NCBI RefSeq assembly: GCF_025602895.1
Contig: NW_026516220.1
Location: 434,001 to 498,000, forward strand
From: Polychytrium aggregatum
Taxonomy: Eukaryota > Chytridiomycota > Chytridiomycetes > Polychytriales
Length of the DNA: 64,000 nucleotides
Reading direction: 5' to 3'
Shown one piece after another: positions 46,880-56,700 of this stretch. The translations under genes and the position numbers were made by a program. The notes beneath the pieces were generated by a model that saw only the letters and a list, made by a program, of their open reading frames with translations, had not been told where the DNA came from and did not search any database. How positions within the stretch are numbered: position 1 is the stretch's first letter; the number at the start of each line of letters is the position of its first letter.

Positions 46880-49252
46880 TCACTTTGGCAGCCTCCGAGT
46901 GAAGACCGCCGATCGCTCTCCGATCTCCACAATCGACCTGCATACTGTGATCATGTTGCGCGCCGCATTGACGTCGCGATTCCACACTGTCCGGCAGCTG
47001 GGATTCTTGCAGCTCCTGACAAAGTGGGAATTCGCAACACTGGGCGCTTTCAGATCCCCCAGCCGAGAGGGCTCCAGGCACTTGGAGCACACCTGCGAGG
47101 TGTTGAACTCGTTCGTCGAGGCCACCTTGACGCTTCCATGATGGTGATTGGGACGGCGACGGTGGTGCTCGAATTGCTCAAAGTACCGAGCGAACCGCTG
47201 CCTCCGAGGGCTGGATGCATAGCCCTTGCCCTGTCGCCATGACGCATTGCCAAAGGCGATCACCACATCGGTCCGTATCGGGGCGTGCTTCAGGACGGCC
47301 TTGCACATCCTGTCGACGGCCACTTGGCGCCTCTTGTGGCCCGTGAATCGATGGTGACGGGCCTTCTTGCCAAGGTGAAAATCGAGCTGCACTCGCAGCT
47401 CCGGTCGCAGGACATGGGTGAGATGGACCTTGAAGGCCTCCGAGGACGACACCTTGGGCGAGGGGGTGGTCGACATCCAGGTCTCGATGTCGAGGCGATA
47501 CTTCATGATATTGTGCCACTTGGTGTTGGACGTATGGCCACACATTTGCTGGTAGTGGCCATTGGAGAATGAGACCACCTCGTCTTGGTGACCCGGTGCT
47601 TGGATGACCGCCGTGAAGATGGAGCCGACTCCAGGATCGATGCCAATCCAAGTGGTGCGGTTGGGGTCTGGGTCGCCGATGTGGGCCTGGATACGCTGCT
47701 CGGCAGTCGGAGGAGGCTCGATGGTCTCGGTGCGATCGGTTCGACGCACAAACTTGACGAGGCCGATGGTGCATCCAATGCCATCGGTGCTGATCTCGTA
47801 GTTGAACAGCTTCCTGTCCCTGACCCGCTCTTGGAAGAGGGAACTACGCAGCTTGAAGCAACTGCGCCAGAGACGATCCTGGTTGTTGACACCGTCCTCA
47901 CCTTCTTCCTTGAGCATGTCCCTGGTGAGTCCAAGGCGCTTCTTTGGACCCAGGAGATTCCAAAGAGTGACCGTGTCAATCTTGACATACTTGGCCCTTG
48001 CAGTGCATAGAGGAACTATCGTGCACACGGCCGGAGGAGTGTCGACGGCGAGCTGCTTGAGTGCCCACTTGATCCTGGCGGCCAGCTTGTTGATCTTGGA
48101 CTTGGTGGTGCCGAGCTCAGACTTGGCCGTGGTGAACCTCTTGTCGTCGGAGGGAATGCCTTGGGTAGTGAGCTTGTCCAGCTTGGCCTGGCGCTGCAGC
48201 TCGGTGACTCGGAGGGCGGGCATGTCACAGTCGATCCACTTGTGGACATCGTCGACCATCTTGTCCCGGGCGAGGATTCCCACATGGTGTGAGAGGCGAT
48301 GGAGGGCCCGGAAGTGGTCCTGGTCGTTGCTGTACCGAAACTCGTCCAGGACGTGGCCAAAGTCTGGATAGAGGAACTCGAGATCGGCCTTGGGTGGTGT
48401 CTGCCCTGGTTTCTCGAAGAGCTCGAGACAGGCCTCGATGGTTTCGTGCTTATGCTTGTTGGCTGGGAAGACGGCAGCACAAAAGCGACGAAGGAGTCGC
48501 CAGTAGGCCAGGTTGAGGTGGGTGGTGCAGTTGGTGGCATAGGCATTGACAGCCAGGGTGAGAAGCTGACTGTGAGCGCCATCAGGCAGACGAGGGGCCG
48601 GAGGCAGGTCTGCGTGCCGAGTGGTCTGGTAGTCGCGAAAGGAAGCGACCAGATGCTCGTTGTATTTCTTGGTATCCCTGGTCGGCGAGAGGGCACCGTC
48701 CTGGACGATCTTGAAGCATTGGCGGATGAATGCAGGGGTGGCCCTGGAGATGACGGGGACGGGAAGATCCTGCTCGATGCACCGGAGGATGTGCAGGTTG
48801 AGCAGCCTGGATGCCTCGAACTGGATCTGGGTCATGGCCTCGACGGTGGCCTGGATCTTGTCGCGGAGAGCGGGATTGAGACAACAGCCATCCATCGTCT
48901 GCTTGAAGCAGCTGAACTGAGGGGCGGATGACCTTCCATCCACGAGAGGGACGACAGAACTCTTGAGGGGCCGGTATTTGGGACATTTGCTGGTGTTGCA
49001 ACGTTCGTGATCGGTGCCATCGCACTTGGGACATCGCTTGCCAGTACTCGAGGAAGTAGATGGACCAGGCTCGGTGGGATCGACATCCATTGGATCTGCA
49101 GAAGCAGTGGTGGTGAGCGACGGAGCAACAGACGAACAAGCATGCGTGGGGTCAGAATACGAACCAGAGACAGGCTCCGACTGTGACTTGGCTTTCTTGG
49201 GCCTGGGTGGCCGAGGCTGGCCATCACCGGTACCCTTGCGCTTCGGAGGCAT
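46880..49252 (-). CDS. Fanzor, TnpB-like RNA-guided nuclease homologue
   Basis: A single-exon gene of 790 codons with no interruption. Fanzors are eukaryotic relatives of bacterial TnpB; studied members are omega-RNA-guided DNA endonucleases carried by transposons. Residues 1-25 are basic (PPKRKG, RPPRPKKAK), a probable nuclear localisation signal. A Cys/His cluster CPKCDGTDHERCNTSKC sits at 74-90. The middle (about 120-480) is helical without clear motifs. The RuvC-like part starts at WIGIDPGVGSIFTAVI, with first catalytic Asp at 539. It continues with VVIAFGNASW (664-672) and NEFNTSQVCSKC (714-725), where Glu715 may serve as the displaced catalytic Glu of Fanzors. The zinc ribbon is completed by C748 and C753, and the final Asp760 is in WNRDVNAARNM. 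All three acidic positions are present, so activity is plausible. It sits downstream of the transposase on the same strand. Genomic Fanzors are known from chytrid fungi. Confidence 0.9.
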   Translation of the reverse strand: MPPKRKGTGDGQPRPPRPKKAKSQSEPVSGSYSDPTHACSSVAPSLTTTASADPMDVDPTEPGPSTSSSTGKRCPKCDGTDHERCNTSKCPKYRPLKSSVVPLVDGRSSAPQFSCFKQTMDGCCLNPALRDKIQATVEAMTQIQFEASRLLNLHILRCIEQDLPVPVISRATPAFIRQCFKIVQDGALSPTRDTKKYNEHLVASFRDYQTTRHADLPPAPRLPDGAHSQLLTLAVNAYATNCTTHLNLAYWRLLRRFCAAVFPANKHKHETIEACLELFEKPGQTPPKADLEFLYPDFGHVLDEFRYSNDQDHFRALHRLSHHVGILARDKMVDDVHKWIDCDMPALRVTELQRQAKLDKLTTQGIPSDDKRFTTAKSELGTTKSKINKLAARIKWALKQLAVDTPPAVCTIVPLCTARAKYVKIDTVTLWNLLGPKKRLGLTRDMLKEEGEDGVNNQDRLWRSCFKLRSSLFQERVRDRKLFNYEISTDGIGCTIGLVKFVRRTDRTETIEPPPTAEQRIQAHIGDPDPNRTTWIGIDPGVGSIFTAVIQAPGHQDEVVSFSNGHYQQMCGHTSNTKWHNIMKYRLDIETWMSTTPSPKVSSSEAFKVHLTHVLRPELRVQLDFHLGKKARHHRFTGHKRRQVAVDRMCKAVLKHAPIRTDVVIAFGNASWRQGKGYASSPRRQRFARYFEQFEHHRRRPNHHHGSVKVASTNEFNTSQVCSKCLEPSRLGDLKAPSVANSHFVRSCKNPSCRTVWNRDVNAARNMITVCRSIVEIGERSAVFTRRLPK

Positions 49253-49503
49253 GGGAACAGAGGATGCTGGATGCCTGCCAGTGGTACTGGTCAGAGCAGA
49301 GACTTTTTTTATCGTACAATGGCGCGATGGTCAGATCAAGGCGAGATGAGGGAAGAAAGCAGCAGGACGAAGGTGTGGCATTTATACCCGAGAGCAGGAG
49401 CCCGTCTTTGCGGGCTGGTTGGGGAAGTGACCCTGTTCAAAAATCGCCGAGAGGTTGAAGCCAGGGATGTGAACGTGAGAACGGCGGCTTGATTGGAGGG
49501 AAC

Positions 49504-50436
49504 TCAACCCCAGAAGCGCATCGCTCGCTCAATCAGCCGTGGGAAGACATCTGGAAGCACCCTCCGCACGACGGACTCAAACAGGGTCACCATCCCGACC
49601 CTGAACCCCTCGGACGCATTCAGCGCTGCTGCCTTCCTGTACTGATGCTTCACAACCCCAAAGAAGTTCTCGATGGGATTGAAGTCGGGTGAAGCAGGTG
49701 GGGTGAAGATCACTGACCATCCTCGGCGCTCGATGCAGTCCAGGACAGCCCGTGTCTTGTGCATGCTGACATTGTCCATCACAATCACAGAGTCGTCTGG
49801 GAAGCTCGCTCGCTCAAAGAACTCGACCATCGAGTGTGTCTTGAATGATGTGGGGATGTACATGCGATGCAGCACACCAGAGTGGTTGATGGCAAATGCA
49901 GCCGAGACAGACTTGTGCTTCATGTGATTGCGCTGGCGAAGCGGAGCACCCTTCGGTGAGTATCCGTAAAGAGGGAAAATGGATTTCCTGATCCCTGTCT
50001 CGTCGACAAAAACGAATCGTCGTGGGTCGATGGAACGGACCTGGTCCCTGAACTGTGCCACTCGCTCATCCAGTCGCTTGGACTTGTAGAGGTGTGTTGC
50101 CCTCTTGTGTGAGAGACCTGCTCGGTGGATGGCAGTGTGGCAGAGTGAGAGTGATACTTTCCTCTGGAGGATGGACTCGAGCTTGCATCGCAACACAGGA
50201 CCAGTCTGGAACGGGTCCTGTTCAATCAGGGTGCGAATGACTGGACATGCCTGCTCGAAGAAAGTGGATCTGCGAGCTGGGACCCGGGATGGGTCATCCA
50301 GCTTGCATCCTCGGTGCCATCGATGGATGGTGCTCTTGGACACACTGAATATGGAGGCAACCTTACGCAGGCTATGGATGAGGGCGTAGCATCGCAATGC
50401 GGCGGTGCGAAAGTCGGATGTGTGGCGAATGGTCAT
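49504..50436 (-). CDS. IS630/Tc1/mariner-type DD34E transposase
   Basis: A single-exon gene of 310 codons. The N-terminal part holds a helix-turn-helix (SLRKVASIFSVSKSTIHRWH, about residues 22-41) for terminal-repeat binding. The catalytic triad is complete: Asp145 in FVDETGIRKS, Asp221 in VMDNVSMHK and Glu256 in SPDFNPIENFFGVVK, with 34 residues between the second Asp and the Glu (DD34E). This fits the IS630-Tc1-mariner superfamily and the TA flanks of the element. The first ATG is at 50434-50436; the frame is open further up but without ATG. It lies upstream of Fanzor on the same strand with 251 bases between, so the pair could share a promoter near the right end. No inactivating change is visible. 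Confidence 0.92.
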   Translation of the reverse strand: MTIRHTSDFRTAALRCYALIHSLRKVASIFSVSKSTIHRWHRGCKLDDPSRVPARRSTFFEQACPVIRTLIEQDPFQTGPVLRCKLESILQRKVSLSLCHTAIHRAGLSHKRATHLYKSKRLDERVAQFRDQVRSIDPRRFVFVDETGIRKSIFPLYGYSPKGAPLRQRNHMKHKSVSAAFAINHSGVLHRMYIPTSFKTHSMVEFFERASFPDDSVIVMDNVSMHKTRAVLDCIERRGWSVIFTPPASPDFNPIENFFGVVKHQYRKAAALNASEGFRVGMVTLFESVVRRVLPDVFPRLIERAMRFWG

Positions 50437-50493
50437 GGCCAGCACGCGATAACATTGGGTAACAAAATATTCGATCAATGGTCAAAACCTGGG

Positions 50494-50522
50494 TGTCCCG
50501 TTTTTTATTGGATCGCCTGTAA
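50494..50522. repeat. right terminal inverted repeat
   Basis: GTGTCCCGTTTTTTATTGG followed by ATCGCCTGTA, ending in the TA at 50521-50522. Its reverse complement matches the end of the truncated copy (7327-7356) nearly base for base: TACAG, then ATCCA, an A run, and CGGGACAC. Confidence 0.85.
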
Positions 50523-50772
50523 AGTGATGGTGCCGAGCCGCTGGGCTCGCAAAAAGGAGGAATGGACAGGCAGCGCGTCGTCTCCTGCCCATTGCAGGCA
50601 AGCTGGCGATGATGCTCAGACGGCCAGGTGATCGAGGGACAGGCAATGGCTGTCCTTCAGAGTCAATTCCAATGTCGATTCCAATGTCGGTGTCGATATC
50701 AATGTCGATATCAATGTCAATGTCGGCAAGATGGGACAGTAGCCGGTTCCGGCAGTGGGGTTGGGTGGTGCA
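50523..50772. repeat. degenerate AATGTCGATNNC repeat downstream of CK2 alpha
   Basis: From about 50665 to 50730 short units AATGTCGATTCC / AATGTCGATATC recur in tandem with changes. It is probably part of the CK2 3' UTR, next to the transposon's right end. Confidence 0.6.
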
Positions 50773-52929
50773 CTATTGGTTGAGCAGACGTCCACGAACA
50801 TCGAATCCCTCATGCTCCCTCACGATATCAAAGTAAGGATGCTGCATTGCCTCGACTGTCGTCAGCCGCTCGGCGTGGTCGTAGCGTAATAACTTGTCCA
50901 AAAAGTCCAGTGCCAAGTCGTTGACGTATTTTTCGTTCTCAGCAGTCTTGAATCGAATCCACGGCCTGGGGGCGTGTCTGCGAGGATTGGAGCGACATGT
51001 GAGCGGGGTGTCTGATTGCAAAGCAATAGGTCCAGCATGAAGCGGGTACTGAGCAGAGCCTGATCTGCCGACATGTACGCGCGCGGCAAAGCCCATCGAG
51101 TAAGAGCGTCTGGTGTTCCTACCTTCCGAGGATCTCATCATACACAGGATCCAGCTCAATGTCGTACTTTTCAATGTACTCAAAGAGACGATCTGTGCCC
51201 AAGACCTTGGCGATCTTCACCAGCTGGTCGTTGTTATCGTGTCCGTGGAAGAACGGCTCCTTACGGAAGATCTGTAGCAGCGTCGGATGTCACGGGCAAG
51301 GTCGAGTCTCTGGTTGGTAAAACCCAGCATCCATCAAGCTGTACTGCGACGACGCTGATCGCGCCGGCGGACTGTTGTTGACAAACACTACTGACCATGC
51401 TGGCGAACATGCATCCCAAGCTCCACATATCCAGAGAGTAGTCGTATTCCTGGAAATCAACGAGCAGTTCGGGTCCTTTGAAGTATCGTGAGGCAACGCG
51501 GACGTTGTACGAGATTCCGGGATGGTAAAACTCGGCCAGACCCCAGTCGATCAGGCGGAGCTTGCGTCTCTCGTGGTCGATCATGACATTCTGGATGGGA
51601 CAAGCAGGCCGAAGTCAGTTGCTGCCTCGCAACTGGCGACCAAACCCTGTCGCGGAACCGGCAAAGAGGCAGGGGCTTGTGATACGGCGAGATGGAGTGG
51701 CAAGGCAACGCAATACGGAGCGCAGTTGCACGGCAAGCCGGGAGCTTACATGAGGCTTGACGTCCCGGTGCATAATGCCATGCGAATGGCAAAAGTCCAG
51801 AGCCCGGATCAGCTCAAAGATATAGAACCGGATGTCGTATTCGGTGAGTTTTGGATAGAGGACTTTGAAGTCGGTATTGTTGACATACTCAAAGATCAGG
51901 GCAGGGGTCTTGGACTAATCGATAAAGGATGGCAGCAGCATTGCAGAGCATGGGTGAGACAGCCAGAAGCACATGTGGATATCAGTAAATGCACAAACGA
52001 GCTACCAGTACGTCGCGGATATGGAGCGAGATGGGCGGATCAGGGACTGGACATTTGTCATCCCGCCGCGAGGCTTGTTCACATCCTCGGGAATCGGGCG
52101 CACCTGAGGATCTCTGACGACGTCCAGAAGGCTCACAACGTTGACGCCTCCGGACAGGTTCTGCAGAATCTTGATTTCTCTCTTGATCTTCTTCTTCTTC
52201 ACGGGCTTCAGGACCTTGATGACGCACTTTTCGTTGTTTTCGATGTTGATTCCCTCAAAGACTTCACTGTACTTGCCTCGTCCGACCTTTCGAACGACTT
52301 CGTAGTTGTCCTGGCCTCTGTGAGCGACATCGGGCAGATGGCAAAGCAAAAAGGGTATCAGCATCAGCCGTCGGAAATCACAGGATAGGATCGCATCGAT
52401 CCACGATGATCGGGATTTCAGAATTGTCGTGGGGCGAGGGCGTTTGCAGCATCGGAGACGATTTAAGGGGCAGCCGAGGGAGTTGGACAAGACAGAGGGG
52501 TATTTGATCGCCATCGCGTAGCATCGGCAGCGAACCGGCAGCGAACCGGCAGCCAACGCCGGCAGTGAACATCCGCTGCGGATATCGGCTCCCAGACATT
52601 GTCTCGACACGCACACGGATGCGTGGCGCCGGTGTCATTCGGGCCAAGTCAGCACGCTGCCGGCATCTAGCACTTGTTGATTCCGACAAACAGCAGCGAG
52701 CCACGGCTTTCTGCTTGGAGGAGCGCTGCGTTGGCCGGGCTGCGCTCGCTGCCGTCGCATACAGGGGAGTAAAAGGCGGTCGAGGGGAGCAGCACAAAGT
52801 GATCGGCAGGAGCCAGGCATACCCCCATTCGATAACCATGTTGTCGTAGTCCCAGTACTCCTGGGGCCGTTCTTGATTGGCGGTGGCATAGATGCGGGCG
52901 ATCGATACGGGTGGGGCTGGTGCGGACAT
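50773..52929 (-). CDS. CKA1: casein kinase 2 catalytic subunit alpha
   Basis: A spliced Ser/Thr kinase gene. Exon 1 (start 52927-52929) reads [20 protein letters not shown] and [12 protein letters not shown]. The following exons give [20 protein letters not shown] (glycine loop), [20 protein letters not shown] (VxK lysine and the basic CK2 stretch), and [19 protein letters not shown]. Next come [31 protein letters not shown] (DWG instead of DFG, diagnostic of CK2 alpha), [20 protein letters not shown] and [10 protein letters not shown]. The C-terminal lobe ends [22 protein letters not shown]2 is a constitutive acidophilic kinase forming a tetramer with the beta subunit. Introns include one with donor right after DVVRDPQ (about 51916-52083) and one between HRDVKPH and NVMID. 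All catalytic residues are present. The Fanzor element lies only about 250 bases beyond its stop codon. Confidence 0.95.
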
Positions 52930-53360
52930 GATGGCAAGGGCTCTGTCTGGAGGCCGGATGGAGCGAAAGCCGTCTGCCAGCGAGATGGGAGCCAAGTGCG
53001 GCCGGCCTGAAAAACAGCAAATCGGATGGGCGACAGCGAGGACAGCGAGGCACGCCGAGACACGCCGAGACGCTCTCGCCCGGTCTCTCGCCAAGGGCGC
53101 AGAAAAAAAGTCACGTGGCGTGTATCACGCGACCGAGCCCTCCTGGCTTTGGACGGGCTGGCCAGGAAGTGGCCATGGCGCAACGCACACACACACACTG
53201 GCATGGGTTCGACCCCGGCATCATCGCCACCGCCATTGCATCATCGCCATTGCCATTGCCATCGCCATCGCCCCAGCCCAGCAATCACCGATTGTGCAAG
53301 CGGGTCCGTGGGAAGGCTCATCATACAGCGCAACAAGTGCATTGATTCAGACTGCCATCG
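52930..53360. other. CK2 alpha upstream region with (CCATTG/CCATCG) repeats
   Basis: It holds the CK2 promoter and the 3' side of the next gene. Short CA repeats (about 53185-53200) and GCCATT/GCCATC repeats (about 53225-53275) are visible. No gene is supported. Confidence 0.45.
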
Positions 53361-54371
53361 TCACAGCTGTCGGCGGCCTCTTGTCTTCCAGCCCGCCATC
53401 CACGAAAGCCAGCCGCTGCCTCGCACCGCAATCAAGAGCACTGCGAGAATGGCCGGGATGAGCCAATGCGCCCGCCCCACGACGAGCCTGTATATGAACG
53501 CAGCAAGACTGCCTTTCCGTTCGATACGGCTCTCGGAAGCCTCGGCTGCCTCACAGGGAGACGTGCACGGCAAGACTGGTGCGGGTGCAGATGCATTCGA
53601 GAGCTGCTCTTGTGCGAGCGTACCCTGGACAAAGTCGAGAATGCCCTTGGCAAATTCGTTGTCTTGAGCAGAGCCAAGTTGTATTGACGGGGCGGTAGGG
53701 TCCGCTGCGTTGGCGTTGACCAGGGCGGTGCCGGTGGTTGAGGGGCCGGAGCTGGGCTGGGCCGTTGTGGATGTGTGCCTGGACGAGTCTGCAACTGGCG
53801 GACGGGTTGGATCTGACGAGGGCCCGCCAGTCCTGAAATTGTGTGAGGATGCTGATGCTTCGACCGCGGAGGTGGGCTTTGGCAGACCGTCCTCTGGGGG
53901 TGAGGCAATCGACCCAATAGCGGGCTCGACAGCGGGCTCGACAGTGGGCTCGACAGTGGGCTCGACGGTCGCCTCGGTCCAGGCCTCCTTGGCCAGCGAC
54001 CGGGCCAGGTCAAAAAGACGGTCGTCCGTCAGGCTGGGCTGTTGGGTCTGGCTCTTGCGTGCAAGGAGGTCGAGGATGGCATCGTCTTCGTGCTCGTCGT
54101 CGAGGCTGCTGGGATGCCTGCTGAGGGTGTCGGTCATGGGCTTTGGCTGGCTGGTGGCTGCAGGCTTGCTTTCGCCTGTGGTCTTACTCTGGGTCTGTGA
54201 GGGCTCTGGGCTGTGTCGCGGGGCAGGACGAGATCCAAGTCGTCGCTGCCGGTTCGTGGTGTTGGTTCTGGCCATTTCACGCTCCATGGCCCGGAGCTGA
54301 GCGAGCGAGCCCCCACCAAGCCGAAGCTCGCCCGAGGTGAATCGCATCGGGGCGGATCTGGAGGCCAGCAC
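53361..54371 (-). CDS. unknown protein with C-terminal membrane segment
   Basis: An open frame of 336 codons without recognised domain. Most of it is hydrophilic and disordered (Ser/Pro/Thr). It includes an acidic patch (SSLDDEHEDDAILDLLARKS) and a Glu-Pro-Thr/Ala-Val repeat (TVEPTVEPTVEPAVEP) encoded by a 15-base tandem repeat at about 53930-53985. Near the C terminus a conserved-looking stretch (NEFAKGILDFVQGTLAQEQL) precedes a single membrane span (WLIPAILAVLLIAVRGSGW) and a basic tail. This is the layout of an ER-membrane protein with a long cytosolic N-terminal part. A GET2/CAML-type receptor is one guess from the layout and the Arg-rich start (NRQRRLGSR), but the defining motif is not convincing. 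The start may be at 54371 or at an inner Met (MEREMARTNT, at about 54288). Confidence 0.6.
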   Translation of the reverse strand: MLASRSAPMRFTSGELRLGGGSLAQLRAMEREMARTNTTNRQRRLGSRPAPRHSPEPSQTQSKTTGESKPAATSQPKPMTDTLSRHPSSLDDEHEDDAILDLLARKSQTQQPSLTDDRLFDLARSLAKEAWTEATVEPTVEPTVEPAVEPAIGSIASPPEDGLPKPTSAVEASASSHNFRTGGPSSDPTRPPVADSSRHTSTTAQPSSGPSTTGTALVNANAADPTAPSIQLGSAQDNEFAKGILDFVQGTLAQEQLSNASAPAPVLPCTSPCEAAEASESRIERKGSLAAFIYRLVVGRAHWLIPAILAVLLIAVRGSGWLSWMAGWKTRGRRQL

Positions 54372-54895
54372 GCATCACCACAATGTCAGCATCAGTGCGA
54401 CTGGGCCACTCTGGGTGATAGCCGCAGCAATCCCTCATGTTGGAACGGATGCTCACCAGCAAACAACGGGGTTGCTGGGATGCCGGGTCCTGGTCGACAA
54501 ATATCAAAGCCAGCAGCTACCAAACCTGCATCGGCCCGGAGACTTTTGAGGCGAGCATCGCACATGCCGAACGGACACAGGGAGTCCATCTGCAAGTGAT
54601 TGGGGCGCAATGCGCTTCACAAATCTCGTCCTCGCAGCAGCCTCGGAACGACGACAGCACACCCCATTGGCCTCGATACTTGCGACACATTGGTCCCACG
54701 CATACTCCAGTGGTGCTCGGACGGAAGGATGCCATTATTTTTCCTATTTGCTTTGTTTGTTTGAACAGACTGTATAGGTGTACAGGCCTGAGACTGCTTG
54801 TCCGGAGCGCTTCCCTCCGTTATCGACGGTGCGTCCCTTGGCCATCTTCGACGATGGCGCCAATCACTCGTCGCTCGCACAAGTCCACGAATCGT
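54372..54895. other. intergenic stretch without a supported gene
   Basis: It covers the upstream region of the C-terminal membrane protein and the 3' side of cytochrome b5. No convincing coding sequence or RNA gene is seen. Confidence 0.4.
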
Positions 54896-56340
54896 TTACT
54901 TCTGGTTAATGAACTGGTAAGCCAGGTAGGCAACGACGACGACGATGGGGACCAGGGCAAAGAGGAGGCTTGAAAGCAATGGGTGAAAGTAGCGTCAGTA
55001 CGTTCCTGATCACGACCGCGGCAGATTCAAGCTGCGAATGTGGCTATATTGCTCGCAGCGGGAACAACAGGCAAAGTAGTATAGATCCAGCGAGAAGCAG
55101 GCATCACTGATATCAGAAAATCGAGAAGAGGCTAGGAACGCAGCGCGGTGGGAGAAGGAAGAGGGGGACTGATGGGAAGGATAGCTCAAATCAAACCGCA
55201 CGGACATAAAATAGAGGAAATCCAGGCAACGGCCAAGCGTGTCGGGACAAAAGGAAAGGAAGGGAATCCATCGCAGCCAAGGCTGGCTGGATAGGACGGC
55301 ATCGCGATCGCAGGGGATTCGAACGCCGCCCGAGACCAAGCCGAGGGTGCCGGGCGGTGCAACAGGAGGAGTGTTTCCATGCAGGCTTATTTTTTCAACC
55401 AGCCAAACCATCTGGAACCAGAGATATGGGAGAGGAGAGGTTGGTGAAAAAAAGTACCAGCGGCGGCGAGCCTTCGCATGTGAGACACATCCTCCTGGAA
55501 AGGGGCGAGAGAAACAAAAGGGGTCAGAAGCAACAGGACAGAAGGGTGGCGAACTTACGAGTTGTTTCCAGCGGCCTTGGCGGCAGCATCACCGCCATGG
55601 GAGGCGGGAGTGGCAGCGGAAGCCTTGGAGGACTTGGTCTTGGCCTGGAAGAGTCAACACAGCGGCACCATCAGCACCAAGACCAGACAATTCCTCGCAC
55701 AGGCGGTGGCTGGATCGAGGAGCCGATCGCCGCTTGCAAAGAGGGGCGCACACAGCTCGGTCTTACCGAAGCGGGGTTCAGGTCGCCGATGTACAGAGTC
55801 TTCAGGAGCTCGCGGGCATCGTCAGAGTGGCCGATCTCCTCAAAGGCATCGGTGGCATCCTGGCCTGTGCATTGCCCACACACACACTGGCGTCAGCGAT
55901 CGAAGGAGGCGCACGATCATATTTGTTCTGCAACAGAGTCGCCGAGCGTGCGGGTACGTACCAGCGACCTCGAGGAGGACTTCCTCACCACCGGGATGCT
56001 GGTTGTCGGGGACGCCAGCAGGAGCACCAGTCGATATAAAATGGTTAGGATACGAATTGCCGCCCGAGCTCAAGCAGGCTGAAGGGCGGCTCTCTCCGGA
56101 GCTGGGCCAAGCGCAAAAGCAGCGCTGCGCCTACAGGGCAGACGTGCTCTGCAGAAACGCCCAGCAGCGACAACGTCCAGCACCCAGGACCGGCGAAACG
56201 AGCAGCAGGCGACGAGGACAGGGCCGTACTTCATCCAGGAACTTGGAGCAGTCGTAGACCTTGCCGTCGATGACCATCCAACAGTCATCGCGGGTGTTGT
56301 GCTTCTCGACCTCGGACCACTCAAAGATCTTGACAGACAT
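54896..56340 (-). CDS. cytochrome b5, tail-anchored
   Basis: A spliced gene of about five exons. Exon 1 gives MSVKIFEWSEVEKHNTRDDC and WMVIDGKVYDCSKFLDE. Exon 2 gives HPGGEEVLLEVAG with the first haem-ligand His. Exon 3 gives DATDAFEEIGHSDDARELL with the second haem His in the GHS motif, then TLYIGDLNP. A Lys/Ala/Ser-rich linker (TKSSKASAATPASHGGDAAA) follows, and the last exon gives the C-terminal anchor LLFALVPIVVVVAYLAYQF with INQK before the TAA at 54896. Cytochrome b5 passes electrons to lipid desaturases, sterol enzymes and P450s at the ER. The last exon is separated by an intron of about 570 bases (about 54985-55560), long for this locus. Confidence 0.93.
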
Positions 56341-56700
56341 GGCAGGCGGATTGCAAGCTGGGGGTGGTGTTTCTCGGGGGCGGTTGCAGGGAGGCGGGCG
56401 GGCCAGAAAAACGAAGAGGCAACCATTCTTTATATACTCGCGGTGCGAGGCGGCCTGCCCGATTTGGCAGCGCGCCCCTGTCTCGTTCTGGGAAATCGGC
56501 AAATCAGGGCTCGAATCCGCAGCCACAGTTCGAATGCGTCCGCGCGGATCCAGCCACGCACCCCTGAACGACATACACCGCGCACCATGCACCATTACCG
56601 CCATTCACACTGCGGGGCTAGGTCAAGGGACGGAGCTCGAGCTCCCTCTATATATTCTGACAGCACCCGTGATCGCGAGACAGGCTCCATCGCCGCTGGC
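56341..56700. other. gap between cytochrome b5 and the myosin tail gene
   Basis: About 360 bases holding the cytochrome b5 promoter and the 3' end of the myosin gene. No separate feature is visible. Confidence 0.45.

Larger units (their letters stand above)
46780..50522 (-). mobile_element. complete Fanzor-carrying Tc1/mariner-IS630 transposon
   Basis: A 3.7-kb element flanked by TA. The left end starts TACACTTTATTCAG with an A7 run and CGGGACA (46780-46806). The right end (50494-50522, GTGTCCCGTTTTTTATTGG then ATCGCCTGTA) is its imperfect inverted repeat; the truncated copy at 7327 matches the right end even better. Both genes read leftward: transposase first (49504-50436), then Fanzor (46880-49252). 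The gap between stop and end is about 44 bases on the right and about 100 bases on the left. TA target duplication is the hallmark of Tc1/mariner-IS630 elements and agrees with the transposase type. Both genes are open throughout, so the element may be recent or active. Confidence 0.88.

Noticed and set aside
48016-48696. Other-frame open reading frames within the Fanzor gene
   Set aside because: Ser/Thr/Arg-rich shadows of the continuous 790-codon Fanzor frame.
55300-55345. Possible tRNA on the minus strand (TTCGAAT near 55320)
   Set aside because: The T-loop-like bases are there, but the flanking 5-base arms do not pair and no D-arm or acceptor stem is visible.
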